A stretch of DNA of 64,000 nucleotides from Megalobrama amblycephala (taxonomy: Eukaryota > Chordata > Actinopteri > Cypriniformes > Xenocyprididae). Shown here one piece after another: positions 50,575 to 61,798 of this stretch. The notes under the pieces are model-generated. The model saw only the letters and a program-made list of their open reading frames with translations, was not told the DNA's origin and made no database searches. How positions within the stretch are numbered: the stretch's first letter is position 1; each line of letters starts with the position of its first letter. The position numbers were made by a program, and so were the translations under genes. Location: positions 13,666,983 through 13,730,982 of the forward strand of contig NC_063050.1 in NCBI RefSeq assembly GCF_018812025.1, written 5' to 3'.

Positions 50575-53500
50575 GTTTTTCCTACCTCTATGGCGTCTTT
50601 AAACTCGTCGTCAGGCTCCGCCTCCTCTGCCTCTTCAATGTTGCCAGGTGAAAGATCCTGAACAGGAAGTACATTCACAGAATAAGCCAATCAGGACATA
50701 GCAGCACAGACAGAAAATCATCTGTCATCTGGATGTGTTTTATAGTTGTAGCAAGTGTGTATGTTTGTTTTAATCCTCTCACCTCCACACTGGTTGGAGT
50801 GGGTGTGCGCTCCAGCAGGTTTGCCTGATCTGGGTCACATGGTTCGGTTTCCTCCACGGGCTGGACCTGACTCGGGTGAACAAACTCCTTCAGCTCCAAC
50901 AGAACTAGAGGGAGAGAAAGGAAATAGGGTGAAAATGTCTATCTTAATGAAACTGAATAAAAATACTGGTGTGTAATGTGTTTATATTCATTTATGTTTG
51001 ACCAAATGTAAAGTTTTGTGTTGACATGCCATGCCTTTACTGACCTCTGCAGAAGTCTCTGTTCCACAGAAAGAGGGCGCTGTTGAGCACAGACAGACTC
51101 AAACCCACAGGGACCGTATACAGCAGGAAAAGCGCAGTCAGGAGAGAACCATAAAACCTACACAGACACACACACACATACACGCCCAAACAACATTTAT
51201 CTTCTCTATCAAATCACAGAAAACACTATGCAAATACTATATGAATAACATTACACTTATATGTAAACTGAAGGTGTCCATCAGGTGTTAAAGTTACTAT
51301 TGCTGCGCTTGTCCCTTACAAATGTGTATCATGGTAACCATAATTTCTGACAAGATACCATACAGTGATCCTATATCAAATCAACCAAATTTAGAATTTC
51401 TGTGATTTAATTCATATTTTTCCCGAAGAAAGAAAGACATAAATAGGGAGGGAAGTCAAAATATTAAATGCCACTGTTTTGTAGAGGGAGGATTTGATTA
51501 AAGAATTGTTAAAGATATCATCATTTTCTTTTAGATTTTGGTTCTTAAGAGTTTTCTTTTGATCTCTTCGTTTTAAAGGCCCAATATGGTCAAATTCCAG
51601 AGATGTGAGGATCTCAATGTGGCTCCATCAGTAAATTGTTAAATTGTACAAATTTTCAGTGCTCAAAAACAAAATGTATGCCGTGTCTGAAGAACAAATA
51701 ATATTTCTTGCACCAGGAAAAAAATAATAAATTTTTTAACAGGGGACCTCTGTTTGCATATTGAATCAGTTACATTATTTATTTCTGACTCGCGTTGTTA
51801 AATCTTTTCTAACTGACTTACGATTTCTGTTAAATGGATGATCAAAACTACAAAACATCCCATAGACTTTCATTAAGGGGGTCAAAACATTTAAGTATTT
51901 AAGCTGTCTATCACTAGCAATGCTTGACGACTATCCTCGGACAACATGATAGTAACATGGTAATTCATTCTAGCAATGTACTAAATCATGATAGCAATCC
52001 GATAAATCATGCTAGAAACATGCCAACAATGTGCTAATTCATGCTAGCAATGTGTTAAATCATATTAGCAACATGTTAAATCATGTCAGCAACATGCTAA
52101 TTCATGTTATCTTTGTGCTAAATCATGATAACAACATGTTAGCATCATGCTAAATATTGTGGGATTACAAATGTAAGAATCTTTTTAAGATCTGCTGATC
52201 CTGATCCTTACTTGACATGAAAAACTAAGGTGAACTACATTGAACTGGGCATTCAGTGTGAATATGATGGCATCAGTTTACTGATTAGATACGACAGTTT
52301 GGAGGGGGTTTGGCAGTCTTTAATCTTCCTACAGAGAGTCAAACTCTGAAACTTTTATTTCTAGTGACCAGGTGGTACTTCTACAGAATCAGGTCATATC
52401 GGTGTTCACAAGGCTTTAGGCCATTTGATGAAAATACAGGGAGTGCAGAATTATTAGGCAAGTTGATTTTCTGATCATATTTTTTTCCCAAGCACATTTT
52501 ACCAATTCCAATCCACATCAATCTTAATAACTACTATTATTATTGTTTTTAATCATTTATAAGTGATATATAATTGTTCATGAAGGCTGGAAATGAAAAA
52601 TGCCTTATATTCAGGTGTGCAGAATTATTAGGCAAGTTTTCTTTTACAGGCAAAATGAGCCAAAAAAGAGATTTAACTCAGACTGAAAAGTCAAAAATTA
52701 TTAAATACTCATGAGAAGGACGCAATACTAATGCAATACTAGAAATTGCAAAGTTAAAGCATGACCAAGGGACAGCAAAATGCTCATTGGGTCAGCGGGG
52801 TCAGACAAAAACAGGTGGAAAAGAAAAGACACATGTTAACTGCAAAATAATTAAGAATTAAGGTGAAGAATTAAGTGTGAAACCATCAGGAACCCTTTAG
52901 TCTCCAGCGCCACCATTTTCCAGAGCTGCAACCTACCTGGAGTCTCCAGAAGTGCAAGGTGTTAGGATCTCAGAGACTTAGGTTAGCTAAAGAATCCTAA
53001 AAAATGACCTGCACTTGATAAGAATCACAAGCTGAAGTGTTATAAAATACATGAAGACTGGGTTTTAATAGGGCTTATAGACAGACAGCTTGAGAGTGAC
53101 TCCTGATGGACCAGCACCACATCCTCTTGTACCACTGTTTGAAGAATTTATCCAGAATCTGGCAGTAAGGTGTTTGAGTTCACTTTTAGTCCATCTCTTA
53201 TCCTGAAATGTCTGTCTTGCAGAGATGGACTAAAAATGATCTTCCAAAACTTACTGCCAGATTCTGGAAGATAAATTCTTCAAACAGTGGTACAAGAGGA
53301 TGTGGTGCTGGTCCTTCAGGAGTCACTCTCAAGCTGTCTGTTTATAAGGCCTATAAAAACCCAGTCTTCATGTATTTTATAACACTTTAGCTTGTGATTC
53401 TTATCAAGTGCGGGTCATTTTTTAGGATTCTTTAGCTAACCCAAGTCTCTGAGATCCTGAGACCTTGCACTTCTGGAGACTCCAGGTAGGTTGCAGTTCT

Positions 53501-56382
53501 GGAAAATGGTGGCGCTGGAGACTAAAGGGTTCCTGATGGTTTCACACATAATTCTTAATTATTTTGCAGTTAACGTGTCTTTTCTTTTCCACCTGTTTTT
53601 GTCTGACCCCGCTGACCCAATGAGCATTTTGCTGTCCCTTGGTCATGCTTTAACTTTGCAATTTCTAGTATTGCATTAGTGTTGCGTCCTTCTCATGAGT
53701 ATTTAATAATTTTTGACTTTTCAGTCTGAGTTAAATCTCTTTTTTGGCTCATTTTGCCTGTAAAAGAAAACTTGCCTAATAATTCTGCACACCTGAATAT
53801 AAGGCATTTTTCATTTCCAGCCTTCATGAACAATTATATATCACTTATAAATGATTAAAAACAATATTAATAGTAGTTATTAAGATTGATGTGGATTGGA
53901 ATTGGTAAAATGTGCTTGGGAAAAAAATATGATCAGAAAATCAACTTGCCTAATAATTCTGCACTCCCTGTAAGTCTGTTTGATCTCACAATTGGGGGTC
54001 TCTTTAATCACCTCTGTTTCACCTCTGACTGTAAGGCCAATAGAGACTAGGACTGCCCACTGAATGCCTACAAAATACAATGTTTGCCTGCCTGAGTTGG
54101 ACTCGATGACATCAGCATTCAACAGCATGTTCTCAATAAAGAATCCTGCTGATAAAGGCATCCAAGTCTCCTGAAATTCCCAACATTATTCAAGAAACAT
54201 GTTCTTTCTTTCTCTGAGCAAAACCTTCAAACTTCAAGCTTCAAAGTTATTTTACACTTTCAGACCTGGGTTTATCAAGCCAGCATCAAAGTTTGTCAAC
54301 AAACTTTATGCATCAAAAAAGTCCTTCAAATAGAACTTTAGAATATTTCATATCATATAATCATCATAATATTATTTAATGTTTTGTGGACAGTGGTAGT
54401 TATGCTGCCTTCACGTGTTCACAGAATTAGAATAAATATGAGTTTCCTAGGTATAAATTGCACATTAATGCCCTCTCATTTCAAAACAAGCATTAATACC
54501 AAGTTAGCATAATTTCACTGAAGTAACAAAGTAACCCACATGAAAAAATACTATAGTATTACTATAGTAAATTGTAGTATACTGTATATATTATAGTATT
54601 TACAACACTTTGTTAATGAGTACTACAGCATACTGTAGTATTAACTATAGTGAACTGATAAACTGTAATAAATACTGTAGTATACTTTAGTTTTTACTAC
54701 AGTAAACTGCAGTGTATTGTAGTATATTATTCCCTCCTATATAGAAAAGTTAGTACAGTATTGGATAAAGTAATTTGTTTATATTACTATAGTTATCACA
54801 GCAACTATAGAATTACCACAACAAATTAATTCATGGTTCAAAAACGCTATAGTAAATTACTATAGTATTTTGTACAGAAACTCTGATTACCATGGTAAAT
54901 GTTCACAAAGGAAGATCTATACAGTGTCATACTCACATGGAGGACACGGCGTGACTCTCCCAGTGTAACACTTTATACACAGACTCTGCATACACACACG
55001 CTCGGGTCAAAAGGTCGTCTATTCGCTTCAGCCTGTAACACACACACACAACCCTTCATCTCTTAGTGTTGATGTCATCACTCAAACTCTCTCAAACGTC
55101 ACAGTCCCGTTCACTCACATGCCCTTGACCTCCAGCATGGCCTCCTGTTTGCTCATGTGGACCGTCTGCAGGTCTCGCCGTTGGACCGCATGGTGTTTCT
55201 TCTTCTGAACCGCCATCTCGCTGGTCGCACCCTGGCAACGGTTGCCAAGGTAACCCAGCACAGCGGGAGCAGAGACGGTCAGCAGCAGCAGAGAGACCCA
55301 CGCGCCTGCAGACAGAGGGACATTTGAGTTGATCTTCTCTTTAGTGAGCATCTCTCTGGATGAATCGGTTCTGAATTTAACAAGTGCTAAACTATATAAT
55401 TGACTTGTCAACTATTTTCCTACGTAGCTCTACTAGTTTCATGTTTTACTTATCACTCTACACTCTTGATCTTCTAAGCCGATACAATTTCAACTTAAAA
55501 CTGTATTTAATGGCCATATATTTATTGTTTAGGAAAGCAGACGTGCAATAAGCTGGATAACATGCAATCATATAACCAGTCACAAAAAAAAACATTTTCA
55601 GATTTGTGTTCTGATCATATACTTTGTTTTTTATGTTTATATTTAATGTACTGAAATGTTATGGAATGAATCAACAGTACATGCACGAATTAACATGTAG
55701 GTAAGCAACCAAAGATTAAAGGAAATATAAAAGAACCTATAAAAAAGTTTGCATGTTTGTTTTTTGTTGAGTATAATATTTGGCACATCAGGCTTTTTTA
55801 TGGGTCATCTAGCCGGATATAGTGAGAGAATATAGAGCAAAAATATGCAGGTGCAAATACTGATATTTATATGGCCAAAAAGCCATATAATTTATGCTTA
55901 TCTACTTGTGTCTCACCTTCACTCAGCGTGAGGAAGAGAATGTTGAGAAGAACGCAGCTCAACAGGGAGCACAGCGGCATCCTCCACCTAAAAACACAAA
56001 GAGCTGAATACTGGGACACACAGCAGCATAAATAATGCAGAGATGCGTTTAGCAACTGACTGGAACAAAAACTGAAGCCTTCTCATGAGAGTCACATGAT
56101 ACAGTCACCTGAAGTACAGGTGCAGTTGTCAGTGTGATTTTTCAGGGCCGTCTCTCACCCGAGCAGGTACCGCAGCACCTCCAGCGTGTCTGTGACGGGC
56201 TCCAGGAAGATGGCCATCCGCTTGAAGCAGATCACCATGTTCAGCAGGTCAAAGGTCAGAGCTCTGGGGCTGCCCAGCTCAGAGGTGTTGTCTATGGAGG
56301 ACGAGTCCTTGGCGGGGGTCAGTTCGGCCCGATCGCCGCCCATCTGTGAGGACTCGTGAGGAGAGGAGGCTGTGCACTGCAT
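46474..56382 (-). CDS. zfyve27: Protrudin (FYVE-type zinc finger, ER membrane protein)
   Basis: ER-shaping protein that links ER to endosomes and drives neurite outgrowth in the known family. Exons on the minus strand: 56382-56159, 55987-55917, 55305-55119, 55032-54937, 51157-51045, 50904-50783, 50657-50586, 50389-50369 (microexon), 47080-46939, 46850-46804, 46709-46628, 46541-46474. They give 414 aa. An N-terminal conserved box (FDLLNMVICFKRMAIFLEPV) is followed by TM1 at about 80-97 and TM2 at 101-118. A hydrophobic hairpin lies at about 195-224. An acidic stretch leads to the FFAT-type VAP-binding motif (DDEFKDAIE, about 287-295), and a coiled region includes SKLTEKLRKR. The C-terminal FYVE-like finger has Cys pairs NCFQC (352/355), CSNC (368/371), CSRC (376/379) and CSMC (404/407). 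It lacks the classical RRHHCR patch, as in other protrudins. Further in-frame optional exons lie at 50179-50199 and perhaps 50457-50498. Confidence 0.95.
47561..48598. mobile_element. TIR element AAGGCCCGTTCACACC, zfyve27 intron
   Basis: Left AAGGCCCGTTCACACCAAGA, then ACGATAACTA; the right end is its inverse with one mismatch in 30 bases. The body is 1.04 kb with no transposase. Another element is nested inside it. It is related to 18360-18790. Confidence 0.85.
48087..48460. mobile_element. MITE nested in the preceding TIR element
   Basis: Left GTTAAAGTCAGCATGAAATC and right GTTCACGGGGACTTTAAAG are short imperfect inverted ends. The interior has TGATGACGTCAG. Borders are approximate. Confidence 0.5.
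50179..50199 (-). CDS. zfyve27: Second 21-nt microexon of zfyve27 (ETPLALV)
   Basis: CTCCAAG| acceptor, 21 coding bases (Glu-Thr-Pro-Leu-Ala-Leu-Val), then a |GTGAGTAA donor. Phase 0 at both ends, so it can be included or skipped, alone or together with the microexon at 50369-50389. Mammalian protrudin has a neuron-specific seven-residue exon L beside its FFAT motif; either microexon here could be its counterpart. Confidence 0.6.
50457..50498 (-). other. zfyve27: Duplicated FFAT exon end; possible 42-nt cassette
   Basis: Bases 50446-50485 repeat the end of the exon at 50586-50657, including GACGACGAGTTTAAAGA and the flanking intron GGAAAAAC-type sequence. On the minus strand, CATTAG| is followed by 42 open bases (SVYLS-DDEFKDAIV) and |GTCAGG. 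It is in phase 0 and would add a second FFAT-like core. The copy is separated from the original by a GATA microsatellite. Confidence 0.45.
50526..50573. repeat. GATA tetranucleotide microsatellite
   Basis: About 11 GATA units plus degenerate GACA units from 50490. It lies between the FFAT-coding exon and its partial duplicate. Confidence 0.9.
51915..52165. repeat. Degenerate ATGCTAGCAACATG tandem repeat
   Basis: Irregular 17-20-base units of the type AATCATGCTAGCAATGTGCT repeat about ten times in a zfyve27 intron. Confidence 0.7.
52437..53970. mobile_element. 1.5-kb fold-back of two inverted Tc1 fragments
   Basis: It begins CAGGGAGTGCAGAATTATTA and ends with the exact inverse, flanked by TA on both sides. 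Two arms of about 760 bases, almost identical, face each other around a spacer of about 20 bases near 53210. Each arm, read outside-in, shows a decayed N-terminal Tc1 transposase (SQKRDLTQTEKSKIIKY, then a stop and remnants). Both ends and TA duplication identify a Tc1/mariner derivative; the symmetric structure could form a very long hairpin. It lies in zfyve27 intron 4. Confidence 0.93.
54535..54900. repeat. ACTATAGTA-rich repeat
   Basis: Repeated TACTATAGTAAATTGTAGTA-type motifs, many palindromic, directly downstream (minus strand) of the zfyve27 exon at 55032-54937. Probably a decayed palindromic MITE. Confidence 0.5.
55420..55900. other. zfyve27 intron 2, no feature
   Basis: AT-rich intronic DNA between the exons at 55987-55917 and 55305-55119. 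I see no repeat with clear ends and no exon. Confidence 0.5.
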
Positions 56383-56539
56383 GCTGGGAGATCAGAGGTC
56401 ATAGTTCAAGACTGTGTTTATCTCTATACACACGTGACAGTCAAGAGACTCACATCTGTGAATGACATTAATGCCTGACAAGAAAACCTAATTAAAAGCT
56501 CAATCAGATATAAGCAATGTCAAATCCAGTAATCCTTTG

Positions 56540-56605
56540 AAACAATTTAATATATAAAGAGATTTATAAATAAAGGGGACCAGATTAGACTGGATCACAA
56601 GCAGA
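56540..56605 (-). repeat. Inverted partner of a repeat at 58705-58755
   Basis: The minus strand reads GTCTAATCTGGTCCCCTTTA then TTTATAAATCTCTTTATATA. The same sequence, with few changes, is on the plus strand at 58708-58752, 2.1 kb away. Source element unknown. Confidence 0.6.
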
Positions 56606-56800
56606 AAAAACACATCTGATGCTTTTAAACATATGAACAGAAGAGTCATTTCAATAAATGTTAAACTGATTTCAAAACACCTGAAGACCATGTTTAAAAT
56701 AATAATACATTAACTTCTTAGATATGACAATAATAAAAAGTGAATATTAAACACGTCATATAAACATCAACCAGAAGTAAACACAAGAGACAATGACATA

Positions 56801-56960
56801 CCTTTAAATCCTTCAAACAGTGTCTTCTGCCCGCTACAGAGTCATTAAACAGTCTTTAATGTTAATAAAGATGGATAAACATTAAAATAATCCACTAACA
56901 AAACATATAAAAACGCTTTTTTACAGCCTGTCCACTGACTTCTGCTTCCGCATCTCGCAA
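56801..56960 (-). promoter_or_regulatory. zfyve27: zfyve27 5' non-coding exon and promoter region
   Basis: A minus-strand donor (GGATTTAAAG|GTATGTC) at 56801/56800 lies upstream of the coding exon that starts near 56390. The sequence beyond it becomes GC-richer (56930-57030). The transcription start is not resolved. Confidence 0.45.
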
Positions 56961-57180
56961 GCAGAAGTGTAGATGTCAGAGCGCGATGATTGAGTGTCAG
57001 GAAGAGGAGGAGAGTGCCGATCACATCGATCGGATTTATTCCCTTTATTTTCTTGTATAGTTATTAAAAAAAGTCCAGAATATACTGTCAATAGAGGACA
57101 CTTTTGTCAGCATCTGCATGTTATCCTTTTTTAATTCTATTATTTCTTCTATTAGTGTGTGTTCTGTGACATTTTAAAGC

Positions 57181-58191
57181 TTAAAGGTGCTCTATGTAAG
57201 TTTTTGACTGTACTAAAGATTAAAAATACCATAATATGTTTGCAGATATTTATTAAACATGCTGAGTTCACATACTTGTTTCTCTGAATATCATTGCTAC
57301 AGCAAGTTTTTTTACTTTGAAATTCGCATTCCGTGTCAGAATTTCTGTTGAATGTGAACCGACGTCATGCTGCAGCGCCGCCATTTTGACAGGCACTGAA
57401 ATGAATACGGATACTTGCTTAGCTTTTATTTCATTTCTGCCATAAAGTGGAACATTGACATTTTAATGGTATCATTTTTGCAGGGAATCGAAGCTATTTT
57501 ATCGCATTGCATTAAAATTTTTATTTTATTTTTTTTCACTGAAGTGTATTTCGTGTATCTGTTTACCGTGTCGCACGGTATTACAATAAAATAACAGCAC
57601 AATTTACTTGCCATAAACAACTCAGTATGTATTATTAGTATTATTATAAATATTGTTTTTGTTGATCAATTTCATTTATTGCCAATATGTGAATTATATT
57701 ATTGAAATAAACACATTTAGCGTTGTCAGACTTTTATTTGTGCTTAATGGATGAAACAATGGAGCTGCGCACTCAGGTTTATGGCTTCTGTAAATTTTAC
57801 CTGCCACAAGATGACACTTTTGATGCTTTGAAACCTTTCCCGAAACGTTTAGAGAAAAGCTTCAAAGATTTAAGAGGCTTAATTTCTCTGTCCCTACTCA
57901 ATTTTAGGCCTTTTTTGCAAATGTTTCAGTCGAATTTAGCTGTTTTATTGAGCGTTTACTCATTTTTTCATGTGTGGAAAAAGCGACGAAACTAGACTAG
58001 CCAATCAGATTTATTTTCACCCATATCCCCCACGCCCAAATATACATTTGACTTTACAACACACAAACGCGCAATTATTATGTCATGAGTGTACTCAGAT
58101 AGATTTTAATAATCAATTTAAAAATTATGAAAAAATTAAAACAGCATTAATTAGTGCCCCCTAATGGTATACGCACAATGTGCAACTTTAA
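57181..58191. mobile_element. TIR element TTAAAGGTGCTCTATG
   Basis: Left TTAAAGGTGCTCTATGTAAG and the inverse of the right end (TTAAAGTTGCACATTGTGCG) are imperfect TIRs. The 1.0-kb body has no recognisable transposase; the 90-codon open frame at 57723 resembles nothing I know. Confidence 0.6.
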
Positions 58192-58724
58192 TAGATAAAT
58201 ACTGAATTTTGTGTTTGTCTTGATGCATTAAGCCACATGGAGCGTTTTTCTTGTTAAGCATTTTAATGTCCCTGTTCAAGTTCTGCTATTTCACAAGCAG
58301 AGTGAGAGTCAGACCCGCAAAGGTCATGTTAATATTAAACAAAATCATGTGATTCTTTTATTGAGTGGTAAGCAGTGGGTTTAATCCGTGCCATTAGTAA
58401 AAGCTTTGCCATCCGGCGTCTTCTCGTCATCTCCTCAACCTGTTTTACATGTAGAAAAGGCGAAAACATGTTTTTCATTGTACAGTTTTCTCTCAGAATG
58501 ATGATCTGAGTTAGGGGAGAACCGGGACGAAAGTAACAAAGCAATTTTCTCAGAGCCCTGACTACATTTGCATTCCAACTTATGACAGCACATTCAGCAC
58601 GCAACCCTTGACGGAGCTGCCAGCTCTAAACCTACCCATCTCCACCCCCTGGTTCTAGATCCAACTCCTCCCACTTTATTATTGTCAGAATTTCTGTAGA
58701 AATCATGAGTCTAATCTGGTCCCC

Positions 58725-58817
58725 TTTATTTATAAAGCTCTTTATATATTAAATTATATATTAAATTGAATAGTACTCATTTATAAAGCTCTTTATATAT
58801 TAAATTGAATAGTACTC
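58725..58817 (+). repeat. Tandem duplication of about 45 bases
   Basis: TTTATAAAGCTCTTTATATA followed by TTAAATTGAATAGTACTCAT occurs twice in direct orientation, at the apparent 5' border of the LINE-derived sequence. Confidence 0.75.
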
Positions 58818-58931
58818 ATGATTTCTACTTCTTGCTTCGCTACTGTTCGGACGCTCTTGCTTACAGCTCCGCGCTTTGCTCTACTGCTTTTATATTTTAT
58901 CTCCTAAGTTTAACTACAGCAAATAGGCACA

Positions 58932-59304
58932 GTGCTCAAACGACAAATCTTGGCACCAACAATCTTTTTAACTGGAAGAATTGCTACAAAAAAGGGGAAT
59001 TTTTATCCAACCAGCCTCCCACTGACGGCAGCCATCAGCTTACATTCCGGAGAAGGGAAAACACAGCTGCCTACATCCAAAAGGATTAGAAATAATATGC
59101 CTTCTCTGGTTGAAGAATCTACCTGCTGCACAAACTGCCACAGACTTCTACAAAGGATTGCAGTTCTTGAAACAAAGTTACTTGCGGGACTACCAAACCA
59201 GAAGGAACACACAACAGAGCTTCATCATGGACGTCCTTAGCACACAGTCGGTGAGTCCCATGAATCTAATGCCCCTAAACAGACCGAAATTGTGCCGAAA
59301 TTGA
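58932..59304 (+). pseudogene. LINE ORF1 N-terminal remnant (Cys/coiled-coil part)
   Basis: The frame from 58932 includes CCTNCHRLLQRIAVLETKLL, a short Cys-containing segment followed by a heptad-like stretch, typical of the region before the esterase domain in fish CR1/L2-type ORF1 proteins. It is out of frame with the SGNH frame downstream, so a frameshift separates them. Confidence 0.5.
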
Positions 59305-60205
59305 TCAACATATTAATCGATGGCACACACAGGGAGTGAGACCCAAAGGCACTCGAGACATCAGATTGTCACGAGTATCACATATTAATGCAGTAGCATC
59401 CTCTACCCCAAACACTAGCTCCCTATCACCGCCAATACATCTGGAGAACAGATTTGAAGTGTTAATGAATGTGGGTGAGGAATCTCCAGACATGATGAAT
59501 GTGGGTGAGGAATCCCCAAACATGATCGGACACAGATCAAATCAGCCAGCAGCTAACACAGATGCTAACTGCCGCTCAAGGTTGAACAGTCAGCGGCACT
59601 CAGCTCAGAGAGCAGCCAAGCCCAGGACTCTGATAGTGGGTGACTCTATTATCAGAAACATTAGCAGCAGGGATACAATTACATGCTGCTTTCCACAAGC
59701 AACAGTTTCTGATGTAAACAGGGAACTTAAGAGCATTCTGATGAAATATAAGACTGCAAATCGACTAATCATTCATGTGGGGAAGAATGATATTCGGAAG
59801 GAGCAGTCAGAACTCCTTAAGAGGGATTTCAATAAACTTTTTGAAATGCTTAAAAGATTAAAAGTTCAGTCGTTCATCAGTGGACCACTCCCAGCAAGAG
59901 GAACAAATAGATTTACACGGTTGCTTGGACTTAACATATGGCTGCAAAAAACCTGCAACTTAAAAGGACTGAATTTCATCGACAACTTCAATCTGTTCTG
60001 GAGTCAGAGACAACTGTTCACTCATGATGGCCTGCACCCAAACAAACTGGGCTCAAGAGTGCTAAAGGACAATATCTACTTCTGCCTCCATCATCCTTCA
60101 GCAGTGTGCGCAAATCCACTCAACCTGAATGGCACAAACACACCTGGACAGAGTACAACTGACCACAGGACTTCATTTCAGCACCTGAATGGACATTGTG
60201 GTTGA
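59270..60205 (+). pseudogene. LINE-type ORF1 SGNH-hydrolase (esterase) domain
   Basis: An open frame of about 300 codons with no ATG until about 59465 and a stop at 60205. SGNH signatures in order: LIVGDSIIRN (GDS block, near 59640), IIHVGKNDIRKEQ (block III, GKND in place of the usual GTND), SFISGPLPARGTNRF, and THDGLHPNKLGS (Asp-x-x-His block, near 60025). The Ser, Asn, Asp and His positions are all present. Such domains occur in ORF1 of CR1/L2-clade non-LTR retrotransposons of fish. No reverse transcriptase follows; AT-rich sequence and decayed TIR-element DNA do instead. Best read as a truncated, probably dead LINE copy; a domesticated gene is possible but unsupported. Confidence 0.7.
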
Positions 60206-60849
60206 CACATCCCACAAGGTCAATGATAACACCACGCAGCCACAACAACCACTGCTCATGGACACAATCCTGACTGAGCCCTGCCCACAACACTTGAGAT
60301 CCAAGAGAATTTATATTATGCTAATTTAATTTAATTTTAATATTGTTCATACTGTTGAAAAAAATTTTTATTAAATAAATTGACATTGCCCAAAAAAATA
60401 TTATAAACAATTCAAGTTTTTACTGTCGGGTTACTTTTGAAACATTTGATAAAACTGAAATTCTCAATTTAAAATGATATTAAAATTAAAATGTTTTTTT
60501 TTTTTTTGCAAAGATAAAGGACAAAATATGTTTGCAGTTACATATTTACAAGGTCATAGTCAGTTATATTTAATAAAAACAAGACTAACACAAAAAATCT
60601 AGCTTGTTTTGTTGTGTTACTTTTGACCCAACTGACCGGGTCGAAAGTAACAATGTGCAATTTATGTTCAAAGTGAAATTATACTGCCGTTCTACATTTG
60701 TACAAAATACCACCTGGTATTAATAGACCACATTTGTGAGTTATTGACCACAGAAAAAAATAGATCGCTGTCTAAAACATTATTACAAAATTACATTTTT
60801 GTGAAAAATAGTACTTTCATCCATGCTCCCCTACTATCGCCATTATAGA

Positions 60850-61680
60850 TGCAGCATTAATGACATACAATGGTGACATTTTTTTCACACTCATGACAGA
60901 AAACAAATTACTGCACTAAACTCAATAACGGAAAGGCTGCGCGATCCTGTCAATATGGCGGATAAACAAAGAAGTTACCCAGAACTTAATGCGGCCAAGT
61001 TGCCAGTTGGCGGAAAACACATGCAGCGAATTGCAGCCATGGAAGCCAAAGAACAAACTGGGTGTTATTATTGCTCTGATTATTTTTTGCGGCTACAATC
61101 TTAATTATTAGTTTGACTGTTTGCTGAGATTGTGTAGCATATATGCATGATTAACACTCTTTCCAGCCATTTGTTTAATTGTAAATATAGCTACAAACAT
61201 ATCTACAATTTTGTGAAGCCACTCTGTTATGGTGAGCAAATATCGCTGACTTTTGTGTATAAGAAACTTAGCCAAATTTACATATAAAAATGTCATGATT
61301 GTGCTGAAAGGAATAACCTTCAATGTAAATACTCATGGTGTAGCACAAGCTGTTTCTGAAGAGATACAGTGATGTGATCATGTGATGAGACAAGTTTGCA
61401 CCTTAATCATAACCATTTGCCTTTCACACACACCAACACAAAGACAGAAAAATAATAATGTGACAATGGTAAATATCCTCTCTTTAGATGAGCTTTCATC
61501 AAATTTCAGGAAGACTTTTGACAAAGACAATAAAAGCCCATCATTAAACCCTTTTAAACATCAAGGTCCCTGAAACAGATGAAACTCAGCTGAAGTTTAA
61601 TGGCTGTGTTGAGCTGCTCACTTCACTGAAATGGCTGATAAAAATAATAAAACAATTCACTAATACATGAATGAGAGGAA
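60850..61680. other. Spacer without recognised gene
   Basis: Between the nested transposons and the NLR 3' end. An ATGGCGGATAAACAAAGAAG stretch near 60956 opens a frame of about 50 codons, but nothing supports it as a gene. Confidence 0.4.
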
Positions 61681-61683
61681 GAC

Positions 61684-61689
61684 TTTATT
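61684..61689 (-). terminator. NLR-like gene poly(A) signal
   Basis: AATAAA on the minus strand 110 bases past the stop codon at 61799. Confidence 0.7.
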
Positions 61690-61798
61690 AGATCTTATAC
61701 AAAAAAAAAAAACTTATGTACATTTATATACAGTAAAGTCCAGTAAAGGTCACCATGACTTCAGTGTTGATGATGATGTCTCTATAGTGGCTCCAGAT

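Larger units (their letters stand above)
58512..60833. mobile_element. TIR element (TAGGGGAG...GAAAGTA) hosting a LINE fragment
   Basis: Left TAGGGGAGAACCGGGACGAA then AGTAAC; the inverse of the right end reads TAGGGGAGCATGGATGAAAG then TAC. The interior near the right has GACCGGGTCGAAAGTAACAA, a second copy of the terminal motif. The SGNH-type LINE sequence from about 58700 to 60400 interrupts it. Confidence 0.6.

Noticed and set aside
57723..57995. 90-codon plus-strand open frame as a small gene
   Set aside because: Lies within a TIR element; no recognised family and no splice or promoter context.
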